From positions 1,218,501 through 1,282,500 of the forward strand of contig NZ_CP137636.1 in NCBI RefSeq assembly GCF_036670015.1: a DNA stretch of 64,000 bases, given 5' to 3'. Below the pieces are notes generated by a model that was given only the letters and a program-made list of their open reading frames with translations, ran no database searches and was not told where the DNA came from. Shown here one piece after another: positions 51,694 through 60,059 of the stretch. The stretch is from Niallia sp. XMNu-256 (GTDB lineage: Bacteria > Bacillota > Bacilli > Bacillales > Cytobacillaceae). The translations under genes and the position numbers were made by a program. Positions within the stretch are counted from its first letter, which is position 1; each line of letters begins with the position of its first letter.

Positions 51694-52594
51694 GGATTTT
51701 TTCCCTCACTTTGAAATAAATTGATTCAAGGCCATTATTCATAATGGTAACAGAGTAAATGTCATTGCTTTTTAGTATTTCCCTAAGTAAAAATGGAATT
51801 TGACCCTTCGAGGGGAGAGTAAAGGTAACTGTATGATCATCCTGTTGTTTACATGGCAACCCTAAGAATGTTTTTTCTATTGATTTAAAATTCGTAAGAA
51901 CGTTGATCACAACATCTTTAATATACTTTTCCTCCAGTTGTATCAATGAACCTTGCTCAACAACGGTTTGATTTTCAAGAAAAGCGAAGGAGTCACAAAT
52001 CGGTTCTAATTGGTGCAGGACGTGTGAACAAATAATGATGGTTGTGTCATTTTCCTCGTTATATTTTTTCAAATAAGATAAAACCATCTGAATTCCATCT
52101 GGGTCCAGCCCGTTAGTTGGTTCATCTAAAAACAGCAATTGAGGTTCATGCAACAACGCTTTCCCGAGTGCTAGTCTTTTTTTCATCCCAGTACTATAAG
52201 TGCCCACCGCTTTATCCTTATGCTCTTCTAAATCAAAGAGCTGTAATAATTCACTGATTTTATTTTTATCTTGGACATCATATAATTCGGAAAAGAAGGC
52301 TAAATTTTCTTCTCCACTCATTTGATGATACAATCCCGCGCTTTCTGTTACGATTCCGGATGCTTTTCGGATGTCGTCTCCAACCTTTATAGGGTTGAAT
52401 CCGAGAATGGATATCGATCCGTTGTCAGGCTTCAGAACCCCATTTAAAATCCGAATAAACGTTGTTTTTCCTGCTCCATTTGGCCCTAATAAACCAACGA
52501 TCTCTCCTTTATTTACAGTGAAATTTATATCGCGTAAAACCATCTGATCGCCAAATGATTTTGTTACACCTTTAACCTTAATGACTGGCTCCAT
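51686..52594 (-). CDS. ABC transporter ATPase (exporter)
   Basis: Walker A GLLGPNGAGKTTF, a YSTGMKKRLALGKALLHEP signature region (TGMKKR), Walker B LLFLDEPTNGLDP and H-loop ICSHVLHQL are clear in 302 residues. It powers the permease encoded by the overlapping gene downstream. GGTGGGAAG lies before its ATG. It is in one operon with the CPBP and regulator genes. Confidence 0.93.
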   Translation of the reverse strand: MEPVIKVKGVTKSFGDQMVLRDINFTVNKGEIVGLLGPNGAGKTTFIRILNGVLKPDNGSISILGFNPIKVGDDIRKASGIVTESAGLYHQMSGEENLAFFSELYDVQDKNKISELLQLFDLEEHKDKAVGTYSTGMKKRLALGKALLHEPQLLFLDEPTNGLDPDGIQMVLSYLKKYNEENDTTIIICSHVLHQLEPICDSFAFLENQTVVEQGSLIQLEEKYIKDVVINVLTNFKSIEKTFLGLPCKQQDDHTVTFTLPSKGQIPFLLREILKSNDIYSVTIMNNGLESIYFKVREKIHE

Positions 52595-52606
52595 AGACTT
52601 CCCACC

Positions 52607-53404
52607 TTAATAAAATATAGGATAAAATAATAATTGTACCGAAATGTGAGCAAACATATGTGCAAAAATGGCATATTCCAGTCCTTTTTTCCAGTACAAA
52701 TAGCCAAAAAAGAGACCGCCAATTCCATTTAATAAGAGACTACGGAATATAATGGTACTGTTTAACTCACCGAAGTACATAATAGTTGCCGGAAAATGGC
52801 CTACAGCAAATAATAATGCGGCGATGACAATCGATACCCCATAAACCCAGTTTGGAATTGAATCTATTCCACGTGTAATCACCTTATTGATGATCCATAC
52901 GAACAAACTCATTATGAAAAGTCGCATCAAAACCTCTTCAAAAACCCCGCCATAAAAGATCCCGGCAAACATACCTGTAATCGAGGTTTCAGGGGTGACG
53001 CTTGCTAATTGAGGGATGTTTTGTTGGAAATAAAACTTATCAGCCCCGACAAGGATGAATCCTGTTATAGCTCCAAACAGTAGCGATAACGCTAATGAAT
53101 GACGATTGATTATTACTTTTTTGCCTTTTTCAAAAATAGTTTCAAAAAAGGCAAATGAAAATCCCGATTTTCGACCGATTTTTAATCCTAAAAATGCGAT
53201 AATAAAACTCATAATAAAAATTTGAATCGAGCTAATGACGGTTAAGACAGGTATGGAAAATGGCATTTCTTCCATTAACTTCGCATAATCGCTAGGGTTC
53301 AAATACAATTGAAGTGTTTCCATCTGATTAGGTACGAGGATCAATGTACCTACAACGCAAATGGCAGAGAGCAATAAAGCGATTTTGACATCGATTTTCT
53401 TCAT
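52607..53404 (-). CDS. CPBP-family intramembrane metalloprotease
   Basis: The 265-residue polytopic protein has the CPBP motifs GGVFEEVLMRLFIM (EExxxR), AVGHFPA and YAIFAHMFAH. It also has eight helices. Family roles include bacteriocin self-immunity and protein processing. It lies between the regulator and exporter genes, 12 bp from the ATPase gene. Confidence 0.88.
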   Translation of the reverse strand: MKKIDVKIALLLSAICVVGTLILVPNQMETLQLYLNPSDYAKLMEEMPFSIPVLTVISSIQIFIMSFIIAFLGLKIGRKSGFSFAFFETIFEKGKKVIINRHSLALSLLFGAITGFILVGADKFYFQQNIPQLASVTPETSITGMFAGIFYGGVFEEVLMRLFIMSLFVWIINKVITRGIDSIPNWVYGVSIVIAALLFAVGHFPATIMYFGELNSTIIFRSLLLNGIGGLFFGYLYWKKGLEYAIFAHMFAHISVQLLFYPIFY

Positions 53405-53422
53405 TTTGCTTCCCCCTTAAGG

Positions 53423-53956
53423 TTACTTTTTTGCATCTGGAATAATAATTGTTGCGATATTTCGTGCTCTTCGTTCAAATGTTGGTTCATTTTTTAACGC
53501 GGATTGGATCAGCATTCCGATCCCTTGCACTAATTCCATAAATTCTTCGTCAGATAGGTAAAGATTTGCCATTGTATAACTAACGCCATCTTTAACTAAA
53601 TCGAATTCATCTTGATTTAAGTAATTTTCATACAAACTCATTAACTGGGCGGTAAAGGTTAAAAATAACTCAAGATGTTCTTCTTTAGTTAATTTTAAAA
53701 AGTCTTTCTGTGACTGGACGTCTGGTTCTTTTAAGGCATAAACCTTTTCAATCGTACCTCTCACAGGATTTTCCTGTACCACTTTGATAAATCCCGCATC
53801 TAACAGTTTGTTTAAATGGCGATATAAAGTGGCCTGTGGGACATCCTCTGCCCATTTTGACAATTCTTGAGCCGTCATTTCCTTTCCGTTAATTAATGCT
53901 TGAATAATCTTCATTCTCACAGGATGGAGAATCACCTTCATCTTAGAAGTATTCAT
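53423..53956 (-). CDS. ArsR-like winged-helix regulator
   Basis: From ATG 53956 (GGAAGGTGAT upstream) the 177 residues start with a winged helix (ILHPVRMKIIQALINGKEM, TAQELSKWAEDVPQATLYRH) followed by a helical C-terminal domain as in YdfL/PadR-like helix-turn-helix proteins. It is the first gene of the exporter operon. Two palindromes just upstream (53981-54065) probably bind it. Confidence 0.85.
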   Translation of the reverse strand: MNTSKMKVILHPVRMKIIQALINGKEMTAQELSKWAEDVPQATLYRHLNKLLDAGFIKVVQENPVRGTIEKVYALKEPDVQSQKDFLKLTKEEHLELFLTFTAQLMSLYENYLNQDEFDLVKDGVSYTMANLYLSDEEFMELVQGIGMLIQSALKNEPTFERRARNIATIIIPDAKK

Positions 53957-53980
53957 GAAATCACCTTCCATTACATTATA

Positions 53981-54065
53981 TTGTTATCATTATCAAAGAT
54001 GATAACAATCAACCAAAAAAATATGGATTATTTTTTAATATTATCATTATCGATAATGATAATAT
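53981..54065 (-). promoter_or_regulatory. Two palindromic operator candidates
   Basis: TTGTTATCA/TGATAACAA (53981-54008) and a perfect 28-bp palindrome (54038-54065, arms ATATTATCATTATC) share the core TTATCATTATC. They lie directly upstream of the regulator gene. Confidence 0.7.
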
Positions 54066-54270
54066 AATCTATGTTTAATGTCAATGTGAATTTACTTAGT
54101 ATGTTAAGAAGTTGAGGGATGAATTTTTTAATAAATAATTTATTCATTGTTCGGGGCGTCACTCTGTACCTGTCTCTTGGGAATTACCCTTTTATTTGGC
54201 AAAATTTTCTGTTAAACAATATACTTACTTATAAGCCATATTTTTTTAGAAAACAGAGAGGGTGATTGGT

Positions 54271-55086
54271 ATGGCCTCCGCGAAGGTTGCTTCGATTTGG
54301 AGATATCCTGTTAAGTCGATGATAGGAGAGGAATTAAATGCCTGTGAGATTACCGATAAAGGATTATTAGGTGATAGAGCTTATGGGGTCATCGATCATG
54401 AAACTGGTAAACTAGCCAATGCGAAAAATCCAAAGAAATGGCCAAACATGTTTCAGTATCGTGCCAACTTTATTGATCCTCTCATAAAAGGAGCAAGTAT
54501 TCCACCGGTAAGAATTACGTTTCCAAGTGGTCGCTCAATTATTAGTACAGATAAGAACAAAAACGAATTACTATCAAACAGTCTTAATCGAAAGGTTCAT
54601 TTGTCAATCCCATCCACAATCGATAGACAGTTTGAAGGATATATACCAGAAGAAATTGAGGAACTTGATAACAAAGGATCTATTTTTACAAAAACTTCTC
54701 CTGAAGGTACTTTTTTTGATATTGATATGGTCCATATTATTACAACCTCAACGATTAATTACTTAAGAAAACTAGCACCAGAAAGCAGAATTGAGCCACG
54801 ACGCTTCAGGCCCAATTTGATTATTGAAGTTCCGGATACAGATGCCTTTATAGAAAACGAATGGGTAGGGAAAACCTTAACGATTGGAAATGTACAGCTC
54901 AAAGTCTCTCAAGAAACAAAGAGGTGTGTCATGACAACGTTGGCTCAAGGTGACCTAACTAAAGATCCAAATGTACTTAGATCGATTGTAAGAAATAATG
55001 CAGGAAGCTTTGGTGTTTATGCTTCTGTTGTGAAACCTGGAAGGGTAAACATTGGGGACACGATTGAGATTAGTCCAAATTTTTAA
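54271..55086 (+). CDS. MOSC-domain protein
   Basis: From ATG 54271 (GAGAGGGTGAT upstream) the 271 residues have an N-terminal MOSC beta-barrel (VASIWRYPVKSMIGEEL) and a MOSC domain with RFRPNLIIEVPD and the conserved Cys in KRCVMTTLAQGDL. Such proteins handle molybdenum-cofactor-bound sulfur or reduce N-hydroxylated compounds. It is monocistronic. The following 55087-55307 gap holds nothing I recognise. Confidence 0.88.
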   Translation: MASAKVASIWRYPVKSMIGEELNACEITDKGLLGDRAYGVIDHETGKLANAKNPKKWPNMFQYRANFIDPLIKGASIPPVRITFPSGRSIISTDKNKNELLSNSLNRKVHLSIPSTIDRQFEGYIPEEIEELDNKGSIFTKTSPEGTFFDIDMVHIITTSTINYLRKLAPESRIEPRRFRPNLIIEVPDTDAFIENEWVGKTLTIGNVQLKVSQETKRCVMTTLAQGDLTKDPNVLRSIVRNNAGSFGVYASVVKPGRVNIGDTIEISPNF

Positions 55087-55307
55087 AGTGGGGGAAGATT
55101 CGCAAGGTTCCAAAGTACCTATACAAGGGTTGGCGGACAAAATCACAATATTTTCCTCCGATTTTCGTTGGAATTGCGTTTGAGAGCTACGTCGGTATTT
55201 AGTGCGAATCAGTCGTATTGAATGTACTTCGTTTATAAAGCGTAAAATTAGTGGGATGGGCATGATCCGATCCAATGGGATGACTGCACCATTTTATGAA
55301 GGGATGA

Positions 55308-55856
55308 TTGAAATTGGCAAAAGAAGCTTTATTAATTGTGGATATGAGTAATGACTTTGTAGCGGATGAGGGTACATTAACGGTTGGTAAACCAGCACAG
55401 GAAATCGTACCTTATATTAAGGATTTGGCGTCAAAATTTTTAGCAGAGGGAAATATAGTAGTTGTTTCAATGGATGCACACCAACCAAATGACCCGCATT
55501 TTGAATTATGGCCGCCCCATAATATTGTCGGTACAGAAGGGCAACAATTATATGGAGAGCTATATGATTGGTATGAAAATAATAAAGCTCATGAAAATGT
55601 CATGTATTCAGCGAAACCAAACTACAATGCATTCTTTCAAACAGATTTGGCTGAAACGTTTAGAAATTTAGGAGTAGATACGGTTCATGTTGTTGGGGTT
55701 ACGACAGATATATGTGACTTTTTAACCATTGCCGGAGCGGATGCAGAAGGGTTTAAAACAGCGATTCATAAACGAGGAGTAGCCACATTTACAGATCTTG
55801 GAGACACGATGATCAACCATATGAACCGTTGCTTCCATACGGAAATCATTGAATAA
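55308..55856 (+). CDS. Cysteine hydrolase, nicotinamidase-like (YueJ/PncA)
   Basis: The 182 residues show the isochorismatase-fold triad: Asp in LLIVDMSNDFV, Lys in MYSAKPNY and Cys in VGVTTDICDFL. It also has DAHQPNDPHFELWPPH, a nicotinamidase metal site. Nicotinamide to nicotinate is the expected reaction. TTG start after GAAGGGATG. It is followed 23 bp later by a DUF896 gene. Confidence 0.88.
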   Translation: MKLAKEALLIVDMSNDFVADEGTLTVGKPAQEIVPYIKDLASKFLAEGNIVVVSMDAHQPNDPHFELWPPHNIVGTEGQQLYGELYDWYENNKAHENVMYSAKPNYNAFFQTDLAETFRNLGVDTVHVVGVTTDICDFLTIAGADAEGFKTAIHKRGVATFTDLGDTMINHMNRCFHTEIIE

Positions 55857-55879
55857 AATGAAGCGGGGTAGGCGAAAAA

Positions 55880-56098
55880 ATGAAGGATATGTTACAAAAA
55901 ATTAATAATTTAGCTAAAAAGCAACGTGAACAAGGCTTAACAAATGCAGAAAAAGTTGAGCAGCAAGTGCTTCGAGAAGATTATTTGCGTGCCATACGTG
56001 GTCAAGTTCTTACTACCTTTTCAGGTATGAAGGTACTGGATCCACTTGGAAATGATGTAACCCCACAAAAGGTTCGAAATTTAAAAACAATCCATTGA
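55880..56098 (+). CDS. DUF896 family small protein
   Basis: The 72 residues have the family pattern: INNLAKKQREQGLTNAEKVE, REDYLRAIRGQ and LDPLGNDVTPQKVRNLK. It is a small helical-hairpin protein of unknown function, common in Bacillus. AGCGGGGTAGG lies before the ATG, and a terminator follows. Confidence 0.88.
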   Translation: MKDMLQKINNLAKKQREQGLTNAEKVEQQVLREDYLRAIRGQVLTTFSGMKVLDPLGNDVTPQKVRNLKTIH

Positions 56099-56122
56099 AT
56101 CGAATGGAATAATATGAATGGT

Positions 56123-56157
56123 AATAACTTAGTTCATTTGAACTGAGTTATTTTTTT
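56123..56157 (+). terminator. Rho-independent terminator
   Basis: AATAACTTAGTTC/GAACTGAGTTATT with seven T. Confidence 0.9.
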
Positions 56158-56298
56158 ACCCAAAAACACAGAAAATGGATTTTTTATATACGATTTTCAC
56201 TTATATTCAAAAACTAAGCGCGCCAGAGAGTTTGATTTGTTTCAAAATGTTATAGTTGGAATATATGGTTTATATAACGTAAATGGAGGTTAGTTAAG

Positions 56299-56751
56299 GT
56301 GGAAAAATTTATGGAACGGGCAGTACAATTAGCATTAGAAAATGTTCGTGAAGGAGGACAACCTTTTGGGGCAGTTCTTGTAAAGGATAAACAGATTGTC
56401 TCTGAAGGGGTGAATGAGTTACATAAAAAGTATGATGTAAGTGGTCATGCGGAATTACTTGCGATTCGTCGGGCGCAGGAGCAATTTCAAACAAATGATC
56501 TTTCAGGTTATACAATGATTGCGAGTGGGGAACCTTGTCCGATGTGCCTTTCCGCTATGTATTTTGCAGGGATCGAAACCGTGTATTATTGTACAACTGT
56601 CGAGGAGGCGGTTGACGCAGGATTAGGGACATCAAAAATGATCTATGAGGATTTGCAAAGACCAAAAGCAGAACGAACGCTTTCGATGGTACATATGCCA
56701 TTAAATAAGGGACGAGAAAACCCAATGGAGCTTTGGAAGAAACAATCGTAG
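56299..56751 (+). CDS. Cytidine deaminase-fold enzyme, guanine deaminase-like
   Basis: The 150 residues have the zinc-site motifs VSGHAELLAIR (His, catalytic Glu) and SGEPCPMCLSAM (two Cys). The C-terminal PMELWKK end resembles the GuaD lid. Bacillus GuaD deaminates guanine to xanthine; related nucleoside deaminases cannot be excluded. GTG 56299, TGGAGG nine bases upstream. Monocistronic. Confidence 0.85.
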   Translation: MEKFMERAVQLALENVREGGQPFGAVLVKDKQIVSEGVNELHKKYDVSGHAELLAIRRAQEQFQTNDLSGYTMIASGEPCPMCLSAMYFAGIETVYYCTTVEEAVDAGLGTSKMIYEDLQRPKAERTLSMVHMPLNKGRENPMELWKKQS

Positions 56752-56794
56752 GCTCCTTTTATGAGGTTTTCTAATATTCGAGGGTTTTTTATAG

Positions 56795-56829
56795 AATAAA
56801 TGACGTGGGATGAACACACGTCATTTATT
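56795..56829. terminator. Bidirectional terminator
   Basis: AATAAATGACGTG/CACGTCATTTATT, perfect 13-bp stem between convergent genes. Confidence 0.9.
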
Positions 56830-56850
56830 GTTTATTACGAAAAACAGACG

Positions 56851-57336
56851 TTATAGAGTTCTAGTTTTCTTTATTTGTCTGACTTTATATTTTTCTCCTA
56901 CTTTAAAAATAAACGGTGTTCCAACAATAGTTGGTAAAAACCAAAAGAAAAGAACGGGAAATTCATTTAACACAGGGATCTTTGGAATGTTGACAACAAT
57001 GGTTGCGGTAACAATCCCAATATAGGAACCTAACATACCGCCAATGTGGCTACTTAACCAATTTTTCCATCTGAATTTTGCAGATAAATAGCCTAGTAGG
57101 GCGAGTGCGTATGAAAAGACTCCAACATAGAAAAGATAAGCACTATCTTCCCAATGAATGATAGACATTACGACTGCGGAAATGAATACGAATACATAGG
57201 AGCCATGATAAATCTCACCCGCAATTGTATGTTTTCCATTCTTCTTCTTATATGACATTGCGAATATTCCACTTATTAAGCAAATAAAGCCAGTGCTAAT
57301 ATGAGTTATTAAAAATAGATTAAACAAGTAAACCAC
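56851..57336 (-). CDS. DUF2306-like membrane protein
   Basis: The 161 residues have four or more helices, including THISTGFICLISGIFAM, KKKNGKHTIAGEIYHGSY and HIGGMLGSYIGIVTATIVVN. The His-rich conserved positions fit the DUF2306/YozB-type family of unknown function. It is 35 bp from the upstream gene at 57372 and possibly co-transcribed with it. Confidence 0.75.
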   Translation of the reverse strand: MVYLFNLFLITHISTGFICLISGIFAMSYKKKNGKHTIAGEIYHGSYVFVFISAVVMSIIHWEDSAYLFYVGVFSYALALLGYLSAKFRWKNWLSSHIGGMLGSYIGIVTATIVVNIPKIPVLNEFPVLFFWFLPTIVGTPFIFKVGEKYKVRQIKKTRTL

Positions 57337-57371
57337 CTCGAATTGTAATTGAATGATTCAGTAATTAAAGG

Positions 57372-57929
57372 CTAATCAGTTATGTTAAAGGTCTCTTTCT
57401 TAAGTTCCCTTAATATGAGTAGCACACTAATTCCATATATGAGTGAGATGGCTAAAGGAACAATGATAAAGGCATAATCAACAAAAAATCCACCAATGAT
57501 TAAAGAGGAAAAACAGACACCAAGAGTAACGAATAAATACGCTTTACTTCGATAAATCCACATATATGGTAGAAAATGAGAGCCGCCTAATAAACCAATC
57601 GTAAAAGGTAAATAGGATGGCATATGCATATAAACGATAATAAATACGGGAATATAAAAAGCTTGTGGAGCTGCGATAATTCCACCTAAAGTTCCTAAAG
57701 GGTTTCCAGTAGTTAGAATATTTACTTTGAGTAGTTTGCTTAATAACAAACCGAGAGGAAAAATAACACTCAATCCAAAAATCCAAATTAAATAAACAGT
57801 ATCCATTGAGAATAAGGTAGGTAAAAAGGCGAAGATTAAAAAGACAATACATCCAGAAAGTAGAATAGGATATCCTTTTTTTGCTTCTTTAATAATATTG
57901 GATTGTAATAGATCTAGTGTTTTGGTCAC
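57372..57929 (-). CDS. Hypothetical polytopic membrane protein
   Basis: From GTG 57929 (AAAGGGGTG 6 bp upstream) the 185 residues have about six helices: KKGYPILLSGCIVFLIFA, FPLGLLLSKLLKVN, GNPLGTLGGIIAAPQAFYIP and LGGSHFLPYMWIYRSKAY. The pattern resembles DUF7010-like proteins, with low certainty. The longer frame to 58082 lacks support. Confidence 0.65.
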   Translation of the reverse strand: MTKTLDLLQSNIIKEAKKGYPILLSGCIVFLIFAFLPTLFSMDTVYLIWIFGLSVIFPLGLLLSKLLKVNILTTGNPLGTLGGIIAAPQAFYIPVFIIVYMHMPSYLPFTIGLLGGSHFLPYMWIYRSKAYLFVTLGVCFSSLIIGGFFVDYAFIIVPLAISLIYGISVLLILRELKKETFNITD

Positions 57930-58211
57930 GAATACACCCCTTTTTAAATCATTCAAATTTCTTAAATAATATAACAGAAAAAGGTAAAATATTCCATAAA
58001 AATGGTGCTTTGCCCCTCTTTCACAACGGATACACATTAAATGATAAGCATAATCATCAATAAAGAGATGAACGACAGACATTGTCTTGATTCCGATAAC
58101 AACAGATGATATAACTTTGTTAATGAAATATATATTTAGTAAAATGCAATATATATATTGTAAAATGAATAATATATCATATAATAAAGTAAAACAGGAG
58201 GTGGATTATAC

Positions 58212-58700
58212 ATGAGTTTTTTTAAAAAAGGGTTCGATGAACGTGTAGAAAATGTTCGCAATAAGATTTATAAGGAAACACTCCGAATTGTTTTAGTAAT
58301 TAGTTTAGTCAGTTTATTTTTTAAAAACTTCATATTCGATGTAGAAATAGTAGGGGTGATAACGGAATTAGTCATTCTGTTAGTAAGTGGGATTTATTAT
58401 TTAGCCCGTTCAATTTTCCTAGGGGTACACTGGGATGAAGTGGAGTTGCATGATCGGAACAGTAAAATGCCGATGAGCAAAAAAACCATATTCGGTAGTA
58501 TTGGTGCTTCTTTATTAATTGCTATACTTATGGGAATAAATAGCGCTGTTAACTATGCAGATAGTACTTCACAAGGGGTATGGTATTTTATATTGGTCTT
58601 GCTTGTTTCGATCCTAATTTATTTACCTATCTTGTTTCTCCTTTTTGGTGGGGTATACTTTTTAGCGAGAAAAATTGGTTTGAAGAACAACAGAGAATAA
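58212..58700 (+). CDS. DUF6773-like membrane protein linked to a small XRE regulator
   Basis: The 162 residues have a charged N-terminus (MSFFKKGFDERVENVRNKI) and four helices. Such proteins commonly precede a tiny XRE regulator, as here (15 bp gap). AGGAGGTGG before the ATG. Two direct repeats of ATATATAT(T)TGTAAAATG-like sequence (58125-58172) in the promoter region may be the regulator's binding site. Confidence 0.75.
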   Translation: MSFFKKGFDERVENVRNKIYKETLRIVLVISLVSLFFKNFIFDVEIVGVITELVILLVSGIYYLARSIFLGVHWDEVELHDRNSKMPMSKKTIFGSIGASLLIAILMGINSAVNYADSTSQGVWYFILVLLVSILIYLPILFLLFGGVYFLARKIGLKNNRE

Positions 58701-58715
58701 ATGTAGGTGAATTCC

Positions 58716-58916
58716 TTGAAAAATATAAGATTAAAACTTGCAAGAGTAGAGAAGGACTTATCACAGGAAGAGTTGGCTAAGATTGTCGGGGTTTCTAGGA
58801 ACACGATCGGTTTAATCGAGGCTGGAAAATATAACCCTTCTTTAAATCTATGCGTATCTATTTGTAAGGCTCTTTCTCGAACATTAGATGATTTATTTTG
58901 GGAGGGAGAACAATAA
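58716..58916 (+). CDS. Small XRE-family regulator (YgzD-like)
   Basis: The 66 residues are one helix-turn-helix: LARVEKDLSQEELAKIVG, then SRNTIGLIEAGKYNPSL, ICKALSRTLDDLFW. TTG 58716 is preferred, because AGGTG then has correct spacing; GTG 58707 overlaps that RBS. It probably represses its own operon with the membrane protein upstream. Confidence 0.88.
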   Translation: MKNIRLKLARVEKDLSQEELAKIVGVSRNTIGLIEAGKYNPSLNLCVSICKALSRTLDDLFWEGEQ

Positions 58917-58938
58917 AGTGAAACTTCTAATAATAAAA

Positions 58939-58985
58939 ACAGGTACCCGGGCAATTTCCAGGTTGGAAGGATGCCCGGTACCTGT
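58939..58985. terminator. Bidirectional terminator
   Basis: ACAGGTACCCGGGCA/TGCCCGGTACCTGT between the convergent XRE and FAD synthetase-like genes. Confidence 0.85.
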
Positions 58986-59857
58986 TACTTTTTAGAAACA
59001 AAATTTAGCATGTATTTTCTATTTGATATGTCTGACAAAAGTTGGGACCAGCCAAAAATACGTTTTTCCTTGATGGCGCGATGCCAAACTATTGATAGGC
59101 TGCCAACCATGAATTTTGGAATTTCTGTCAAACATTTTAATGCCTTTCCTTCACCCGTTTCCAAGACGATAACTTCGGTTCTAATCGAACCGATCTGATT
59201 TTTTAAGGTGACCTCATAATAGCCAGGAGCAGGGAGTGTATAGTAGGGGGTAGGCTTTAGTGTGTTTTCGTCCCATATACATTCCACTTCATACGGGTGT
59301 CCTAACAGGGTTGGAATTTCATCCACTCTCCCTTTTAACAGCCTTTCTCGAATGCAAGTGGAACTGACTTTTTCTCCATGGATTTCTAGCTTTTCGACTT
59401 TCGTGATATCAATAAGGCCACCAGAATCAGCTTTTAAACGATCCATATTTCCTGCACCCCGAAAGCCGTATGTGTAATCAAAACCTGCGACTGCATGGAT
59501 TACACCTAGATTGAGTAAGTATTGGGCCACAAATTGTTCAGGTGGAAGTGAGGCAAACTCTTTATTAAATTCGACGATATAGAAAATGTCGACACCAAGC
59601 TCGCGTAGCTTTTCCTTTTTTTCAGAAAGGGGCATCAAATAGTGAACCTTTCCATTGGATATCACGGTTTTGGGATGAGGAAAGAAACTCATCACTGCTA
59701 GTGAAAGACTTTTATCCCTAGCAATTTTTGCTGCTGTGTTGATCACTTCGCAATGACCTTTATGAACGCCATCAAAAAAACCTAAAGCCATCACATTCGG
59801 CTTTGCCTTTTCCTGCCAATACGCCAACTTGTCCAGGTTTAAATAAATCGTTTCCAT
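58985..59857 (-). CDS. FAD synthetase (RibF N-domain)-like protein, second paralogue
   Basis: The 290-residue protein is a close paralogue of the 665 gene: METIYLNLDKLAYWQEKAKP, GFFDGVHKGHCEV, AGFDYTYGFRGAGN and VSSTCIRERLLKG, and the same tail features PYYTLPAPGYY and GSLSIVWHRAI. It also lacks a riboflavin-kinase domain. GAAAGGAGACT precedes the ATG. The next gene upstream on this strand encodes a flavin reductase, so again a flavin context. Confidence 0.82.
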   Translation of the reverse strand: METIYLNLDKLAYWQEKAKPNVMALGFFDGVHKGHCEVINTAAKIARDKSLSLAVMSFFPHPKTVISNGKVHYLMPLSEKKEKLRELGVDIFYIVEFNKEFASLPPEQFVAQYLLNLGVIHAVAGFDYTYGFRGAGNMDRLKADSGGLIDITKVEKLEIHGEKVSSTCIRERLLKGRVDEIPTLLGHPYEVECIWDENTLKPTPYYTLPAPGYYEVTLKNQIGSIRTEVIVLETGEGKALKCLTEIPKFMVGSLSIVWHRAIKEKRIFGWSQLLSDISNRKYMLNFVSKK

Positions 59858-59884
59858 ACAGTCTCCTTTCAGGTTTTATCAGGC

Positions 59885-60000
59885 TTAACGGGTAATAAGA
59901 CTCCCAACAAAAGAAGATAGGGGGATATGCCCGTATAGCTCCGAAAGTTGAACACTGAGTATAATAATACGCCTACGGCAACGTTTGCGTGACCAGTCTT
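59885..60000 (-). repeat. Dispersed repeat family 2, copy B
   Basis: Minus strand: CTGGTCACGCAAACGTTGCC and CAGTGTTCAA match 36120-36165 (plus). TACGGGCATATCCCCCTATC matches the 11.8-kb copy, and GAGTCTTATTACCCGTTAAG (plus: GGCTTAACGGG) matches 19850-19880. Confidence 0.55.
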
Positions 60001-60013
60001 GTGGCCTCGGGCT

Positions 60014-60051
60014 TTCCAACAGTGGGGGTGAAAGAACCCCCACTGTTGGAA
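60014..60051. terminator. Strong terminator
   Basis: TTCCAACAGTGGGGGT/ACCCCCACTGTTGGAA, 16-bp perfect stem, 9 bp beyond the flavin reductase stop. Confidence 0.88.
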
Positions 60052-60059
60052 GATTCATT

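Noticed and set aside
54038-54065. Fur box reading of the ATTATC/GATAAT palindrome
   Set aside because: Fur boxes have GATAAT before ATTATC (7-1-7 order TGATAAT-N-ATTATCA); here the order is reversed, so a Fur site is not claimed.
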